The notes beneath the pieces are model-generated. The model was not told the DNA's origin. It saw only the letters and a list, made by a program, of their open reading frames with translations, and did not search any database. Below are positions 13,102-13,834 of a stretch of 13,834 nt of DNA, piece after piece (position 1 is the first letter of the stretch; each line of letters starts with the position of its first letter). The translations under genes were made by a program, and so were the position numbers. The stretch comes from Flavobacteriales bacterium CG18_big_fil_WC_8_21_14_2_50_32_9 (lineage in GTDB: Bacteria; Bacteroidota; Bacteroidia; Flavobacteriales_E; Vicingaceae), in the NCBI GenBank assembly GCA_002770955.1, contig PCUH01000099.1, forward strand, positions 876-14,709, given 5' to 3'.

Positions 13102-13743
13102 TTAAACGGAAGGGGGTTGTAATGTATAAACCAACATGAAATCGTCTATTTTTTCGGTAGCTAAATCTAGATGTTGATGAAAGTCTCCAATAGCAATTTC
13201 ACCCTTTAGGCAAGATAAGTTGGTTGGGTTGAGTTGTAACAATAAATGTTCATCAAAAATCACCTCTTTTTTTCCATAATATTTATATAAAGCTTCTTTT
13301 GCACACCACATCACAGTAAGCAATTCGATATCATTGTTGTAGAGTGAAGCGAAAGAAAGTTCATTTTTAGAAAGAAATTTATGTTTGATTCGGTCAACCT
13401 TTAAAGAAATTTTTTCAATATCAACCCCACATTGATTTTTTTTATCAAGAAGAATTGCGGCATATTCATTTGAGTGTGAGATAGAAATAGAATAACCATT
13501 ATCCAAAAATGGTTTTCCTTTTTCATCATAAGATAAATGGTATTGGTTGAAAAAATTAAAAATTAAAATGCGAATTGAAAGTTGTTGTTTGATTAAAGAT
13601 TCATTAGTTGTTTTTTTTAATAGTGGTTGAATAGATGTAAAACTTTTTAATAAATTGCGAAGTTCATCAATACTTTCAGTTATTTTCCAAACGGCTAGAA
13701 TAGACTCATTATCAGTACTTTTTTGATTGAGAATTAAGGGCAT
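13102..13743 (-). CDS. 4'-phosphopantetheinyl transferase superfamily protein
   Basis: Transfers the phosphopantetheine arm of coenzyme A onto a serine of acyl or peptidyl carrier proteins, converting apo- to holo-protein. In 213 residues it shows the Sfp-type signatures: SISISHSNEYAAIL (85-98), CGVDIEKI (105-112, Asp108 and Glu110 as metal ligands), FLSKNELSF (123-131) and WCAKEALYKYYGK (146-158, Glu150 and Lys154). The length and two-lobed layout fit the Sfp/HetI class, not the 120-residue AcpS. Which carrier protein it serves cannot be told, as no synthase gene is nearby. A weak -7-like TACTTTTA lies at 13788-13795 (minus strand). The stop is immediately followed by the inverted-repeat unit. 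Confidence 0.9.
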   Translation of the reverse strand: MPLILNQKSTDNESILAVWKITESIDELRNLLKSFTSIQPLLKKTTNESLIKQQLSIRILIFNFFNQYHLSYDEKGKPFLDNGYSISISHSNEYAAILLDKKNQCGVDIEKISLKVDRIKHKFLSKNELSFASLYNNDIELLTVMWCAKEALYKYYGKKEVIFDEHLLLQLNPTNLSCLKGEIAIGDFHQHLDLATEKIDDFMLVYTLQPPSV

Positions 13744-13834
13744 ATTATTGATTAATAAAAAAATTAAGACGTTTCATCTTATTTCGATAAAAGTACGAGA
13801 ATTTTTTTAATGATTTTATGAGCTTAATTTCACA

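Noticed and set aside
1..13834. A new defence, secretion or biosynthetic gene cluster
   Set aside because: The genes are unrelated housekeeping genes mostly with separate promoters on both strands; the lone PPTase and PIN-PhoH genes have no partner genes nearby.

Overview
The window reads as chromosomal DNA of a low-GC member of the Bacteroidota, most likely Flavobacteriia. Three things support this: the strong A+T bias with AT-rich intergenic DNA; genes preceded by the Bacteroidetes-type promoter (TAnnTTTG at -7, TTTG or TTG at -33) instead of Shine-Dalgarno sites; and the gene content (a Bacteroidetes-style peptide deformylase, small-subunit protein bTHX, a PIN-PhoH protein, several lipoproteins). 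No tRNA, rRNA, CRISPR array, phage gene or intact insertion sequence is visible.

Layout. 93-1240 (+): peptide deformylase (def) followed 5 bases later by a TPR-like lipoprotein. 1417-2994 (-): L-aspartate oxidase (nadB), converging on that pair over a hairpin-rich spacer. 3149-3340 (+): a 63-residue secreted or lipoprotein-like basic peptide, divergent from nadB and nearly touching gap. 3348-4334 (-): glyceraldehyde-3-phosphate dehydrogenase. 4335-4684: a 350-base spacer packed with palindromes and hairpins. 4685-8744 (-): rpsT, pckA, an unrecognised lipoprotein and an M32 carboxypeptidase, each with its own recognisable promoter. 8745-9404: 660 bases with no credible gene but several inverted repeats and a copy of a repeat also present in the 4.5-kb spacer. 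9405-9656 (+): bTHX with an unusual histone-H1-like Lys/Ala tail, closed by a textbook terminator. 9730-11505 (+): a nucleoside phosphorylase and a SirB1-type transglutaminase-fold protein. 11506-12843 (-): PIN-PhoH ATPase, whose stop codon abuts the SirB1-type stop. 12844-13101: a spacer holding a perfect 17-bp inverted repeat. 13102-13743 (-): a 4'-phosphopantetheinyl transferase.

The genes are mostly housekeeping: central carbon metabolism (gap, pckA), NAD synthesis (nadB), translation (def, rpsT, bTHX), nucleotide salvage, peptide turnover, RNA-linked ATPase and acyl-carrier-protein activation. They appear to be individually transcribed and do not form one functional operon. I see no convincing new multi-gene system. 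The most interesting signals are the extended bTHX, the 17-bp inverted-repeat pair beside the PPTase gene, the dispersed palindromic repeat in two spacers, the small basic lipoprotein-like peptide, and two genes whose promoter boxes sit so close to ATG that near-leaderless mRNAs are predicted.
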